Shown: in pieces, positions 17,625 to 28,030 of the stretch
Numbering within the stretch: the stretch's first letter is position 1
How the letters are laid out: every line of letters begins with the position of its first letter
Assembly: GCA_041496705.1 (NCBI GenBank)
Contig: JBGQFD010000007.1
Coordinates: 1 to 64,000 of the forward strand
Direction of reading: 5' to 3'
DNA: 64,000 bases
DNA from: VBDM01 sp041496705
Lineage (GTDB): Bacteria; Pseudomonadota; Gammaproteobacteria; Burkholderiales; SG8-39
Notes under the pieces: generated by a model
The model's database searches: none
Told to the model about the DNA's origin: nothing
The model's input: the letters and a program-made list of their open reading frames with translations, nothing else
Program-made: the position numbers and the translations under genes

Positions 17625-19277
17625 ATGGCCAAGTATGTGTTCGTGTCGGGCGGCGTGGTTTCCTCTCTGGGGAAGGGGATAGCCGCCGCCTCTCTCGCCG
17701 CGATTCTCGAATCCCGCGGCATCCGCGTCACCCTCCTCAAGCTCGACCCGTACATCAACGTTGACCCCGGCACGATGAGCCCTTTCCAGCACGGAGAGGT
17801 GTTCGTCACCGAGGACGGGGCCGAGACCGATCTCGATCTCGGTCATTACGAGCGCTTCCAGTCGGCGCGCATGCACAAATCGAACAACTTCACCACCGGC
17901 CAGATTTACGAGTCGGTGATCAGGAAGGAGCGCCGTGGTGACTATCTCGGACGCACGGTGCAGGTCATTCCACACGTCACCGACGAAATCAAGGCGTATA
18001 TCGCCCGCGGGGCCGGAGAGGCCGAAGTTGCTATCGTCGAGATCGGGGGGACAGTGGGCGACATCGAGTCGTTGCCCTTCCTCGAAGCCGTGCGGCAAAT
18101 GGGCATGCAACTGGGCGCCCACAACACCTGCTATATCCACCTGACGCTGGTGCCGTACATCAAGACTGCCGGCGAAATCAAGACCAAACCCACGCAGCAC
18201 TCGGTGAAGGAACTGCGCGAGATCGGCATCCAGCCGGATGCGCTCCTGTGCCGCTCGGACAGGCCGATCCCGGATGAGGAAAAGGAAAAGATAGCGCTGT
18301 TTACCAACGTTCAGGCCAACGCCGTGATTTCGGTCTGGGACGTCGATTCGATTTACAAGATTCCCTGGATGCTGCACCGGCAGATGCTCGACGAGATCGT
18401 TTGCCACAAACTGAACATCATCGCCCGGCCGGCCGATCTGCGGGTGTGGAAAAAACTCGTCGAGGCGCTGGAAAATCCGCAGCACGAGATCTGCATCGCC
18501 ATGGTTGGCAAGTACGTAGACCTCGCGGATTCCTACAAGTCGCTCAACGAGGCACTGGTGCACGCGGGGATCCACGCCCGCAGCAAGGTCAACATCCGCT
18601 ACGTGGACTCGGAAACGATCGAGAAGGAAGGCGTCGGTACGCTGTTGAAAGGAGTTGACGCAATACTGGTTCCGGGTGGCTTCGGCAAGCGTGGCGTCGA
18701 AGGCATGATGAAGGCGATCCAGTTCGCGCGCGAGAACAAGGTGCCGTATCTCGGCATCTGCCTCGGCATGCAGCTCGCGGTGATCGAGTTCGCGCGCAAC
18801 GTTGTCGGCTTGGGCGGCGCCAATTCGACCGAATTCGACCGTGAGTCGCCGCATCCGGTGATCGCGCTCGTGACGGAATGGCAGAACCGCGACGGGCGTA
18901 TCGAACAGCGCGACGAGAAATCCGATCTGGGCGGCACGATGCGGCTGGGTGCGCAACCGGCGGTGCTCGAACCGGGCAGTCTGGCGCGCACTGTGTACGG
19001 CACTGACATCCTCAACGAGCGTCACCGTCATCGCTACGAGGTCAACAACCAGTACATACAGCGCCTCAAGGACAAGGGCTTGCGCGTGTCGGGCCTCACG
19101 CAGCGCGAGCAGCTGTGCGAAATGATCGAGCTGCCTGCCCATCCTTGGTTCGTCGGCTGCCAGTTCCACCCGGAGTTCGCATCGACTCCGCGCGCCGGGC
19201 ACCCGCTGTTCACCGCGTTCGTCGAAGCAGCGCTGCAGTATCAGGCTGGCAAGACCAAGACCGCGATCGCCGCCTGA
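17625..19277 (+). CDS. pyrG: CTP synthase
   Basis: This 550-residue enzyme makes CTP from UTP, ATP and glutamine. The N-terminal synthase domain begins MAKYVFVSGGVVSSLGKGIA and contains KLDPYINVDPGTMSPFQHGE. The C-terminal class I glutaminase domain has the Cys nucleophile in LGICLGMQLAVIEFARN and the His/Glu pair in GCQFHPEFAS. ATG 17625 is used; a TTG just upstream is in frame but gives no extra family sequence. No strong ribosome-binding site is visible. It leads a pyrG-kdsA-eno-ftsB cluster typical of betaproteobacteria. Confidence 0.98.
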   Translation: MAKYVFVSGGVVSSLGKGIAAASLAAILESRGIRVTLLKLDPYINVDPGTMSPFQHGEVFVTEDGAETDLDLGHYERFQSARMHKSNNFTTGQIYESVIRKERRGDYLGRTVQVIPHVTDEIKAYIARGAGEAEVAIVEIGGTVGDIESLPFLEAVRQMGMQLGAHNTCYIHLTLVPYIKTAGEIKTKPTQHSVKELREIGIQPDALLCRSDRPIPDEEKEKIALFTNVQANAVISVWDVDSIYKIPWMLHRQMLDEIVCHKLNIIARPADLRVWKKLVEALENPQHEICIAMVGKYVDLADSYKSLNEALVHAGIHARSKVNIRYVDSETIEKEGVGTLLKGVDAILVPGGFGKRGVEGMMKAIQFARENKVPYLGICLGMQLAVIEFARNVVGLGGANSTEFDRESPHPVIALVTEWQNRDGRIEQRDEKSDLGGTMRLGAQPAVLEPGSLARTVYGTDILNERHRHRYEVNNQYIQRLKDKGLRVSGLTQREQLCEMIELPAHPWFVGCQFHPEFASTPRAGHPLFTAFVEAALQYQAGKTKTAIAA

Positions 19278-19280
19278 GCG

Positions 19281-20149
19281 ATGAAACTCTGCGGTTTTGA
19301 TGTTGGCCTGGACAAACCGCTGTTCCTCATCGCCGGTCCGTGCGTCGTCGAGTCGCGCCAGATGGCGATCGACACCGCGGAATCCCTGAAGGAAATTGCT
19401 GCCTCACTGGGCATTCCGTTCATCTACAAGTCGTCCTACGACAAGGCCAACCGCAGCTCGGGCAAATCGTATCGCGGACTCGGCATGGACAAGGGATTGC
19501 AGATTCTCGCAGAGGTGAGAAAAAAGGTCGGCGTGCCGGTGCTGACCGACGTCCACGACAAGGAAGACGTTGCCGAAGTTGCGGCGGCGGTTGATGTGCT
19601 GCAGACACCGGCGTTTCTCTGCCGCCAGACCGATTTCATCCAGGCTGTCGCGGCAAGTGGCAAGCCGGTCAATATCAAGAAAGGCCAGTTCCTGTCTCCG
19701 GGCGAAATGAAGAACGTGGTCGATAAGGCGCGCGAAGCCGCTTTGGCGTCTGGGTGCAGGGACAGCATCCTGGTGTGCGAGCGTGGTGCCTCGTTCGGCT
19801 ACAACAACCTGGTCTCCGACATGCGTTCCCTGGCGATCATGCGGGAGACCGGCTGCCCGGTGGTGTTCGACGCCACCCACTCGGTGCAGCTCCCGGGCGG
19901 GCAGGGCAGCGCTTCGGGCGGCGAGCGCGAGTTCGTTCCCGTGCTGGCGCGCGCGGCGGTCGCCAGCGGGGTCGCCGGAATCTTCATGGAGACGCATCCG
20001 GATCCGGACAAGGCCCTCTCCGACGGGCCGAATGCCTGGCCGCTCGACAGAATGAAGGACCTGCTGCAGACGCTCCGGGATCTCGATGCATTGGTAAAGG
20101 ACCGCGGGTTCGCAGAGCAGAAGCTGAAAACGCAGAAGAAGGGCAGAGC

Positions 20150-20153
<4 letters not shown>
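19281..20153 (+). CDS. kdsA: 3-deoxy-8-phosphooctulonate synthase
   Basis: This 290-residue enzyme condenses phosphoenolpyruvate and arabinose 5-phosphate to Kdo-8-phosphate for lipopolysaccharide. Signature segments are LFLIAGPCVVESRQM, YKSSYDKANRSSGKS, GLGMDKGLQILAEV, VLTDVHDKEDV, ANIKKGQFLSP-like VNIKKGQFLSPGEMKN and VFDATHSVQLPGG. The C-terminus has METHPDPDKALSDGPNAWPL. An Asn at the N-terminal metal-site position (KANRSS) points to the metal-independent class. It starts 3 bp after pyrG and overlaps eno by 4 bp. Confidence 0.98.
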
Positions 20154-21429
<1,276 letters not shown>

Positions 21430-21433
<4 letters not shown>

Positions 21434-21732
21434 AAGCGCTTGCGATCGGCCTCGCTGCGTCCATCATTCTGGTGCAGTACCCGCTGTGGTTCGGCAAGGG
21501 CGGATGGCTCCGCGTCTGGGCCCTCGACCGGCAGCTGCAGGAGCAGAGGGAAACGAACGCGCGGCTGCGCCAGCGCAACAACGCGCTCGACGCCGAGGTG
21601 CGCGACCTGAAGCAGGGTCTGGACGCTCTCGAGGAGCGCGCGCGTTACGAGTTCGGCATGATCAAGCAGGACGAGATATTTTTTCAGGTCGTGGCGCCGC
21701 CGGGCGCGCCCTCTGGCGAACCTGCGAAGTAG
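21430..21732 (+). CDS. ftsB: Cell division protein FtsB
   Basis: This 100-residue single-pass membrane protein has a short cytoplasmic start, a membrane segment at about residues 3-22 and a coiled coil (LDRQLQEQRETNARLRQRNN) followed by ALEERARYEFGMIKQDEIFF, the conserved FtsB end. FtsB joins FtsL and FtsQ in the periplasm at the division septum. Position right after eno is its usual place in proteobacteria. It overlaps eno by 4 bp. Confidence 0.93.
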
Positions 21733-21744
21733 ATCCGCATCAGC

Positions 21745-23103
21745 ATGAATCTGCACTCAAAGTTGCGGGAGCGCGAGGCGCAGGGTAGCCCGCTGCGTGT
21801 CGGCATTATCGGCGCAGGCAAGTTTGCCTCGATGTATCTCGCCCAGGCGCCCAAGACACCGGGCGTGCACGTCGTGGGGATCGCGGACCTTTCGCCGGAC
21901 AATGTCCGGTCCAACCTCGTGCGGGTGGGTTGGACGGCGGAAAGCCATGGCGCTGCTTCGCTGGACCGGGCCATCCACGAGCGACGCACGCACGTGTCGC
22001 AGGACTGGGAGGCGTTGCTGGCCCACCCCGAGATCGAGATCGTCATCGAGGCGACCGGAAGCCCGGTTGCCGCCGTGAGGCATGCTCTGGCGGCCTTTCA
22101 CAACGGCAAACACGTGGTGATGGTTACCGTGGAAGCCGACGCCCTGTGCGGTCCGATGCTCGCCAGAAAGGCACGCGAGGCCGGGGTCGTCTACAGCCTT
22201 GCCTACGGCGACCAGCCGGCGCTCATATGCGATCTGGTCGACTGGGCGCGGGCCGCTGGATTTCGGGTCGTGGCCGCCGGCCGGGGTCACAAGTGGCTGC
22301 CGCACTACGCACAATCGACGCCGGAAACCGTATGGGGTTACTACGGCCTGACTCCCGAGCAGGCGCGTCTGGGGGGCCTGAATCCGAAAATGTTCAATTC
22401 CTTCCTGGATGGATCGAAGCCCGCGATCGAATGCACGGCGGTGTGCAACGCCACCGGGCTTACCCCGGCTCCCGAGGGTCTAGCCTACCCCCCGGGCTCG
22501 ATCGACGATCTGCCGACGCTCATGCGCCCAAAGGCCGAAGGCGGATGCCTCCATCATGCGGGCCAGGTCGAAGTGGTGTCGTCGCTGCAGCGCGACGGTG
22601 GGGCGATCCCGTACGACATACGCTTCGGCGTGTGGGTGGTGTTCGAGGGCGATACGGAGTACTTGCGGCGCTGCTTCGTCGAATATGGCGTCCGGACCGA
22701 CCCAAGCGGGCGCTACGCATGCATGTACAAGCGCTGGCACCTGATAGGGCTGGAAGTCGGGATTTCCGTTGCCTCCGTGGGGCTGAGAAGGGAGGCGACC
22801 GGCTGCGCCGATGCGTTCCGGGCCGATGCGGTTGCCATTGCCAAACGCGACCTCAAAGCAGGTGAGGTCCTGGACGGAGAGGGTGGCTACACCGTGGTGG
22901 GCAGGCTCATGCCTGCGGCTGATTCGCTGCGCCTGGGCGGATTGCCCCTCGGCCTCGCGCACCAGGTGGCGCTGCTGGGGCCGGTGCGGGCCGGTCAGCC
23001 GGTGCTTTGGTCGAACATCGCTCACGACCCGGCCAGTGACGCAGTGCGGGTGCGCCGTGAAATGGAAGCTGCTTTCGCACCCCCGGCGCAGCGCGCTGCC
23101 TAG
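21745..23103 (+). CDS. COG4091-type NAD(P)-dependent oxidoreductase with C-terminal SAF domain
   Basis: This 452-residue protein has an N-terminal Rossmann fold (LRVGIIGAGKFASMYLAQ) and resembles proteins often labelled homoserine dehydrogenase-like. The middle part has VIEATGSPVAAVRHALAAF, HVVMVTVEADALCGPML and SLAYGDQPALICDLVDWA. The end is a SAF domain (AIAKRDLKAGEVLDGEGGYT), which explains why relatives are sometimes misnamed FlgA. The biochemical reaction is not known to me; relatives occur near sugar-acid or branched-sugar catabolic genes, which are absent here. It starts 12 bp after ftsB but is probably not functionally linked to it. Confidence 0.7.
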   Translation: MNLHSKLREREAQGSPLRVGIIGAGKFASMYLAQAPKTPGVHVVGIADLSPDNVRSNLVRVGWTAESHGAASLDRAIHERRTHVSQDWEALLAHPEIEIVIEATGSPVAAVRHALAAFHNGKHVVMVTVEADALCGPMLARKAREAGVVYSLAYGDQPALICDLVDWARAAGFRVVAAGRGHKWLPHYAQSTPETVWGYYGLTPEQARLGGLNPKMFNSFLDGSKPAIECTAVCNATGLTPAPEGLAYPPGSIDDLPTLMRPKAEGGCLHHAGQVEVVSSLQRDGGAIPYDIRFGVWVVFEGDTEYLRRCFVEYGVRTDPSGRYACMYKRWHLIGLEVGISVASVGLRREATGCADAFRADAVAIAKRDLKAGEVLDGEGGYTVVGRLMPAADSLRLGGLPLGLAHQVALLGPVRAGQPVLWSNIAHDPASDAVRVRREMEAAFAPPAQRAA

Positions 23104-23157
23104 GGGCGCTGCCGTCCCCGGATAACGGAACTAGTCCTCTCGCAATTTCCGGGCAAA

Positions 23158-23182
23158 TACTATAGGGTGTGCAGGGTGTGCA
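23158..23182 (+). promoter_or_regulatory. Possible -10 box and 9-bp tandem repeat upstream of rpfG
   Basis: TACTAT at 23158-23163 is followed directly by GGGTGTGCA twice in tandem (23165-23173 and 23174-23182). No clear -35 box is present, so an activator may be required. This is the only distinct signal in the 142-bp gap before rpfG. Confidence 0.35.
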
Positions 23183-23245
23183 AATCAAGGCCTTGGACCC
23201 GGGAGGCCGAGGCTGGCAGCGCTCATTCCGAGCTGGGGGAAGGCG

Positions 23246-24358
23246 ATGAAATCCAATACGTCCAGACCGCTTACGCTGGTTCACGATTCCAGCGAGGCCA
23301 AGCTTGCGCCGCTCAAGGTCGTCGTGATCGACGACCAATCCACCGGGCGCATCGTCCTGAGCGAGATCATGAGGAGCCTCGATCCCAGCCTGGAGGTCGC
23401 AACCTTCTCCGACCCCGTGGAGGCCATCGAGTATGCCCGCAAGCACCCGGTCGACATGGTGCTGACGGATTACAAGATGCCGAACATGGACGGTATCGAG
23501 GCGATCCGGAGGCTGCGCCGCATATTCGGCTACGAGGACGTGCCGATCATCTGCATCACCGTGGTGAACGACCGCGAAGTCCGGTATCGGGCGCTGGAGG
23601 CGGGGGCGACGGATTTCCTGATTCGACCGATCGACCGGCTGGAATGCGGTGCCCGTTGCCGCAATCTGCTCAGTCTGCGGCGACACGAAATTCTCAAGAA
23701 GAACCGCACGCGCATTCTCGAGCAGAAGATCGATGAGGCGACTCGCGAGATTCGGCGGCGAGAAGTCGACACGCTCTTCAGGCTCGCCAAGGCGGCGGAG
23801 CAGCGGGACAAGGTAACCGGCTTGCATCTGGTGCGCATGGCCAAGTATTCGGCGCTCATCGCCAAGGGGATAGGATTTTCCGAGGCTGAACAGGAGGCGG
23901 TTGAGCTCGCCGCGCCCATGCACGACATCGGCAAGATCGGCATACCCGACCGGATTCTGCAGAACCCGGGGAAGCTGAGCGGCGAGGATCAGCAGGTCAT
24001 GCAATCGCACGCGCACATCGGATACGAAATGCTGAAAGACAGTTCCTCCGGGTATCTCCAGATGGCTGCCGTGATCGCCCTGGGACATCACGAGAAATTC
24101 GACGGTACCGGGTACCCGACCGGCCTGAAGGGCGAGCACATTCCTCTGGAAGCGCGCATCGTCGCAGTCGCCGATGTCTACGACGCGCTCACCTCGGTGC
24201 GACCTTATAAGCCTGCCTGGCCGGTGAAGGATGCCCTCGGCTACATCGAGCAGCAGTCCGGCCGCCACTTCGACCCGCGGCTGGTCGAGATACTCGCGCG
24301 CAGCCGCGACGAGGCGCTCGCGGTTGGCGAGCGTTTTGCCGATCAGGCGGTGGAGTAG
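23246..24358 (+). CDS. rpfG: RpfG-like response regulator with HD-GYP phosphodiesterase domain
   Basis: This 370-residue protein has a receiver domain (about residues 24-140) with phospho-acceptor Asp75 in LTDYKMPNMDG. A linker helix follows, then an HD-GYP domain with the metal-binding pair His226-Asp227 in MHDIGKIGIPD, then HHEKFDGTGYP with an intact GYP and ARIVAVADVYDALTSVRPY. The segments ALTSVRPYKPAW and GRHFDPR are close to Xanthomonas RpfG. HD-GYP proteins hydrolyse cyclic di-GMP; RpfG does so when phosphorylated by RpfC. ATG 23246 has GGGGGAAGG upstream. The rpfC gene follows after 30 bp, an operon in the order G-C. Confidence 0.9.
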   Translation: MKSNTSRPLTLVHDSSEAKLAPLKVVVIDDQSTGRIVLSEIMRSLDPSLEVATFSDPVEAIEYARKHPVDMVLTDYKMPNMDGIEAIRRLRRIFGYEDVPIICITVVNDREVRYRALEAGATDFLIRPIDRLECGARCRNLLSLRRHEILKKNRTRILEQKIDEATREIRRREVDTLFRLAKAAEQRDKVTGLHLVRMAKYSALIAKGIGFSEAEQEAVELAAPMHDIGKIGIPDRILQNPGKLSGEDQQVMQSHAHIGYEMLKDSSSGYLQMAAVIALGHHEKFDGTGYPTGLKGEHIPLEARIVAVADVYDALTSVRPYKPAWPVKDALGYIEQQSGRHFDPRLVEILARSRDEALAVGERFADQAVE

Positions 24359-24388
24359 TCGGCCAGACCGGGCTCGGGTTTCCCCGTG

Positions 24389-26899
24389 ATGTCATCCGTC
24401 TTCGCACGCTTCCGGGCCCGTCTTGCAGCGCGCCCGGACTCGGAGCACGAGCAAGCCATCGTCAGGCTGCTCGTGGGGGCGGTGCTGTTCCTTTACCTCC
24501 TGCCTCACGCATTCGGTGGCGCGTCGCGGGGCGGGGCGGAGTGGCTGATGTTTCCCGCAATGGTGTGTTTCATGCTTCTTGCAGCGGGACTGTTCGGATG
24601 GATCTATGCGCTGCCAGGGTCTTCACCGACGCGCCGTGTCCTGGCCGCCGTTCTCGACATAGGTACGGCCACGTTCTTCATGTACGAGCTCGGAGAAGAC
24701 GGCACGCCCCTATATATCGTTTATCTCTGGACCATTTTCGGCAACGGATTCCGTTACGGCAAGCCCTACCTGTACAACTCTCTTGTATTGGCGGTAGTGG
24801 GGTTCGGTTTTGTCCTTGTGCTCAACGACTACTGGATCAAGAATCGTACGCTTGGCGTTGGTCTGTTGATCGGCATGATCGTTCTGTCTCTTTACGTCGG
24901 GAGGCTTGTGACCCGGCTATTCGACTCATTGCGCCGCGCCGAGGCTGCAAACCAGGCGAAGCGCAAATTCGTTTCGACCGTAAGTCATGAAATGCGCACG
25001 CCGCTGAATGCCATCATCGGCATGAACGATCTGTTGCGCGATACGGGTTTGAGCAGCGAGCAGGCGGAAATGGTCAAGGCGATGCACGATGCCTCGCGGT
25101 CGATGCTCAAACTGGTAGAGGACGTTCTCGATATTTCCAAGATCGAGGCCGGCAAGGTCAGCATAGAGGAGACGGATTTCGACCTGCACGGTCTCATTAA
25201 TGGCAGTGTCGGTGTGCTCGCGTCGCAGGCTGATGTCCGAGGTTTGCAGCTTCGTGCCCAGGTGATGCCGGAAGTGCCCCATGCGCTTCGGGGCGATCCC
25301 TATCACTTGCGCCAAGTCATCTACAACCTCGTGGGAAACGGCATCAAGTTTACCGAAAAAGGCAGCGTCACGTTGAACGTGTCCTGCCTTGGAGAGAGCG
25401 ATCATGGGGTACGCCTGCGCTTTGCCGTCCAAGACACGGGAATTGGCATAGCGCCCGAAGCGCAAGAACGCATTTTCGACAGCTTCGTTCAGGCCGACGA
25501 TTCGACCACGCGCCGATACGGGGGAACCGGTCTAGGGACGACCATTTCGAAGCAGCTCGTGGAGATGATGGGAGGGCAGATCGGCCTGAGCAGTGCGCCG
25601 GGGAAGGGCAGTACCTTCTGGTTCGAGTTGCCGCTGAAGAAACAGTCCGCCAGCCAGAGCGCCGATACCTCGTTTCGTCTCAACGATACCCGCATCATGC
25701 TGCTGGGTTTCGGCGATTCCGAACTGGATGCGCTCGAGCAGGACTTGGCGACTTGGGGGGCACGCACCGGGCGCGCGGGCGGCGTCGAAGCCGCCGCGGC
25801 GCGCCTCGCGGAGGCGCATTCGCTCGGTCATCCCTACCACCTGGTTCTCCTCCGGGAAGGCGTGTCCGGAGAGCCGGGCCGAGCGCTGGAAAGCTTGCGC
25901 GCCGGGCGGCTCCAAAAAGCTACCCCTACGCTGCTGTGCGCTCCAAGGGTGTCCGAGATTCTCCGTACCCAGGCGCTGACAGCCGGATATGCCGCGGTGC
26001 TGGACATGCCGTTTGCGAAGCGCCTCTTGTTCAACGCGATCCATTCCGCCACGGCGTTGCATGTGGGGCAGGAAGGCGTGATCTCGCTGAGCGACTACTA
26101 TGCAACCCGGGACGCGAACCGGCGCCGTTGCAACATCCTTGTCGCTGAGGACAATGCGGTCAATCAGCGCGTGATCGTCGGGATACTCGAGCGGGCGGGT
26201 CACAAGGTTCGATTGGTGGGCGATGGCGAGCAGGCGCTGGACGTTCTGGAGAACGAACGATTCGACCTGATCATCATGGATCTCAACATGCCGGAACTCG
26301 GTGGGCTCGATGCAGCCCGTGCTTACCGCTTCATGGATCGGGATGCTACACAGGTCCCGATCATCATGCTTTCCGCCGACGTTTCCCTGGAGGCCGTTAA
26401 GGAATGCGAGGATGCAGGGGTTGACTCCTTCCTTCCGAAACCGGTGGAAGCGCGCCGACTACTGGACACCATCGCCAACTTGACTGCCAAACGAGGCGTC
26501 GAGCCCGCGGGCGCGAAGGAAGCGGCCGACAGTACCTCGGTAGTGCTAAATATGCACACGTTGCGAGAACTCGAACAGATAAGTTCGGGCAGCAACTTCA
26601 TGCCTGAACTTGTGAGAGGTTTTGTCCAGGACGGCGAAGCCCTGTTGCGGCAAATGGAGGCGGCGATTGAGGCGGACCAGCATGAAATGCTGAAGGACCT
26701 TGTCCATGCGATGAAAGGCTCGGCCGTCACTCTCGGGGCAGAACAGCTTTGCCGAACATGCATGGCTATAAGCACCCAGACGGCAGCAGAACTGCGGGCA
26801 GGCGGATCCCGAATCCTGAAGGGCGTTCGCGAACAGTTTCAGCAGACGTGCGCCTCGCTTCTCGATTACCTCAAGAAGAATCAGAGCGCGGCCAACTAG
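24389..26899 (+). CDS. rpfC: RpfC-like hybrid sensor histidine kinase for DSF
   Basis: This 836-residue protein has the RpfC layout. A short cytoplasmic start contains ARPDSEHEQAIVRL, close to the sensor segment of Xanthomonas RpfC. About five to six membrane segments follow (to about residue 180), then the phospho-His (His200, VSHEMRTPLNAIIG) and the ATPase domain (NLVGNGIKFTEKG, DTGIGIAPE, GGTGLGTTISKQLVEMMGG). A degenerate receiver lies at about 431-560. A true receiver has Asp631 (LIIMDLNMPELGG) and the C-terminal HPt domain has His773 (LVHAMKGSAVTLG). ATG 24389 is preferred over GTG 24386. GC content falls below that of the neighbours. Confidence 0.88.
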   Translation: MSSVFARFRARLAARPDSEHEQAIVRLLVGAVLFLYLLPHAFGGASRGGAEWLMFPAMVCFMLLAAGLFGWIYALPGSSPTRRVLAAVLDIGTATFFMYELGEDGTPLYIVYLWTIFGNGFRYGKPYLYNSLVLAVVGFGFVLVLNDYWIKNRTLGVGLLIGMIVLSLYVGRLVTRLFDSLRRAEAANQAKRKFVSTVSHEMRTPLNAIIGMNDLLRDTGLSSEQAEMVKAMHDASRSMLKLVEDVLDISKIEAGKVSIEETDFDLHGLINGSVGVLASQADVRGLQLRAQVMPEVPHALRGDPYHLRQVIYNLVGNGIKFTEKGSVTLNVSCLGESDHGVRLRFAVQDTGIGIAPEAQERIFDSFVQADDSTTRRYGGTGLGTTISKQLVEMMGGQIGLSSAPGKGSTFWFELPLKKQSASQSADTSFRLNDTRIMLLGFGDSELDALEQDLATWGARTGRAGGVEAAAARLAEAHSLGHPYHLVLLREGVSGEPGRALESLRAGRLQKATPTLLCAPRVSEILRTQALTAGYAAVLDMPFAKRLLFNAIHSATALHVGQEGVISLSDYYATRDANRRRCNILVAEDNAVNQRVIVGILERAGHKVRLVGDGEQALDVLENERFDLIIMDLNMPELGGLDAARAYRFMDRDATQVPIIMLSADVSLEAVKECEDAGVDSFLPKPVEARRLLDTIANLTAKRGVEPAGAKEAADSTSVVLNMHTLRELEQISSGSNFMPELVRGFVQDGEALLRQMEAAIEADQHEMLKDLVHAMKGSAVTLGAEQLCRTCMAISTQTAAELRAGGSRILKGVREQFQQTCASLLDYLKKNQSAAN

Positions 26900-27000
26900 C
26901 GGCAGCTAGGGCACCGATTTCGCGGCCCTCGTGGCTCGGGCGATACTCCGCGCACGCCCGCCCAGCGGGGACGCATGTTGCTCGACGGGATGTTGAGCGT

Positions 27001-27930
27001 TCAGGCCGCTGCGAACTGAACCTCGTCCTGCGTCGCCACCTGTTCATCCGCCTGAACAAGCTTTAGTTTTAGCTGTGAGCGGACCAGGCGGCTCATCAGC
27101 TTCAGATCCTTGTCCTCCAGGCGCATCGCTGCATCAACCCAGACATTGGTGATCTTGAGCAACTCTTCATAGCTGATCGGATGGAAATGCTGCCGGCAGT
27201 TGAACACCGCCTGCACGCCGTTGCGATGCCGTTCGGTTCGGCGAATATAGTCGTATACCGCTGACTCGCCCGTCGCATCTTCGACGAGCAGGTCGACGAC
27301 GCCCATTTGGTGGAGTTCCGCGGCCGTATAGATGCGCCCGGAGAAGATCATCTCCTCGGCCCGCTTCATTCCGACACGCCGCCCCAGCAGGCTGTATGCG
27401 CCCATTCCGGGAAAGAGGTTGAACAGAATCTCCGGCATCCCCATGCGTGCACCACGTTCGGCGATGATCACATTCGAAGAAAGCACGGTTTCGAATCCGC
27501 CGCCGAGGGCTTCCCCCTGTACCAGAGAAATGGTCGTCATCGGGCTGTTGTAGTTGCAGATCCGGGGATACATGTTGTCGATGCATAGCTTTGCATAGTC
27601 CATCAGTCCATCCCGGTCGTGCGCCCGGGCAAGAGAAATGAACAGGGCCAAGTCCCCGCCCAGGTTGAAGACATTCTTGGTCTTTGACGCCACCACGTAG
27701 TAGCGGATCTGGCGCAGTGCCCCATTGTGCAGCAGCCGTCCACCGCTGGATTCGATCGCTGCATCGTGAGCGCGAAGCTCGTTGAGGATACCCATATTGA
27801 AACACGGTGCCCCCACCGGGTCCAGGTATGTCCACGCTACGGCATGCTCGGGGTCGAATCGAACCTGAATTTGGTCGTACTTGTCCCGAAACATTCCTGC
27901 GATAGCTGCGATATCTACAGATGCATTCAT
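27001..27930 (-). CDS. rpfF: RpfF-like DSF synthase (crotonase family)
   Basis: This 309-residue crotonase-fold protein matches RpfF, which makes the diffusible signal factor, a cis-2-unsaturated fatty acid, from acyl-ACP. It has the oxyanion-hole segment FNLGGDLALF (about 88-97) and both catalytic glutamates: Glu147 in VQGEALGGGFETVLSSNVII and Glu167 in MGMPEILFNLFPGMGAYS. These long matches are typical of RpfF rather than ordinary enoyl-CoA hydratases. It is convergent with rpfC, 101 bp apart, as in Xanthomonas. ATG 27930 has AAAGGA upstream and a possible -10 box TATAGT on the minus strand at 27992-27997. Confidence 0.88.
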   Translation of the reverse strand: MNASVDIAAIAGMFRDKYDQIQVRFDPEHAVAWTYLDPVGAPCFNMGILNELRAHDAAIESSGGRLLHNGALRQIRYYVVASKTKNVFNLGGDLALFISLARAHDRDGLMDYAKLCIDNMYPRICNYNSPMTTISLVQGEALGGGFETVLSSNVIIAERGARMGMPEILFNLFPGMGAYSLLGRRVGMKRAEEMIFSGRIYTAAELHQMGVVDLLVEDATGESAVYDYIRRTERHRNGVQAVFNCRQHFHPISYEELLKITNVWVDAAMRLEDKDLKLMSRLVRSQLKLKLVQADEQVATQDEVQFAAA

Positions 27931-28030
27931 GGCCCGTCCTTTCAGGTTGTCGTTTAGGAAGAATGTGGATTTATGGTCTGCTTTTTCGGCGACTATACTC
28001 CCAAATCGGCGGCTAAAGAGGAGGGCATTA

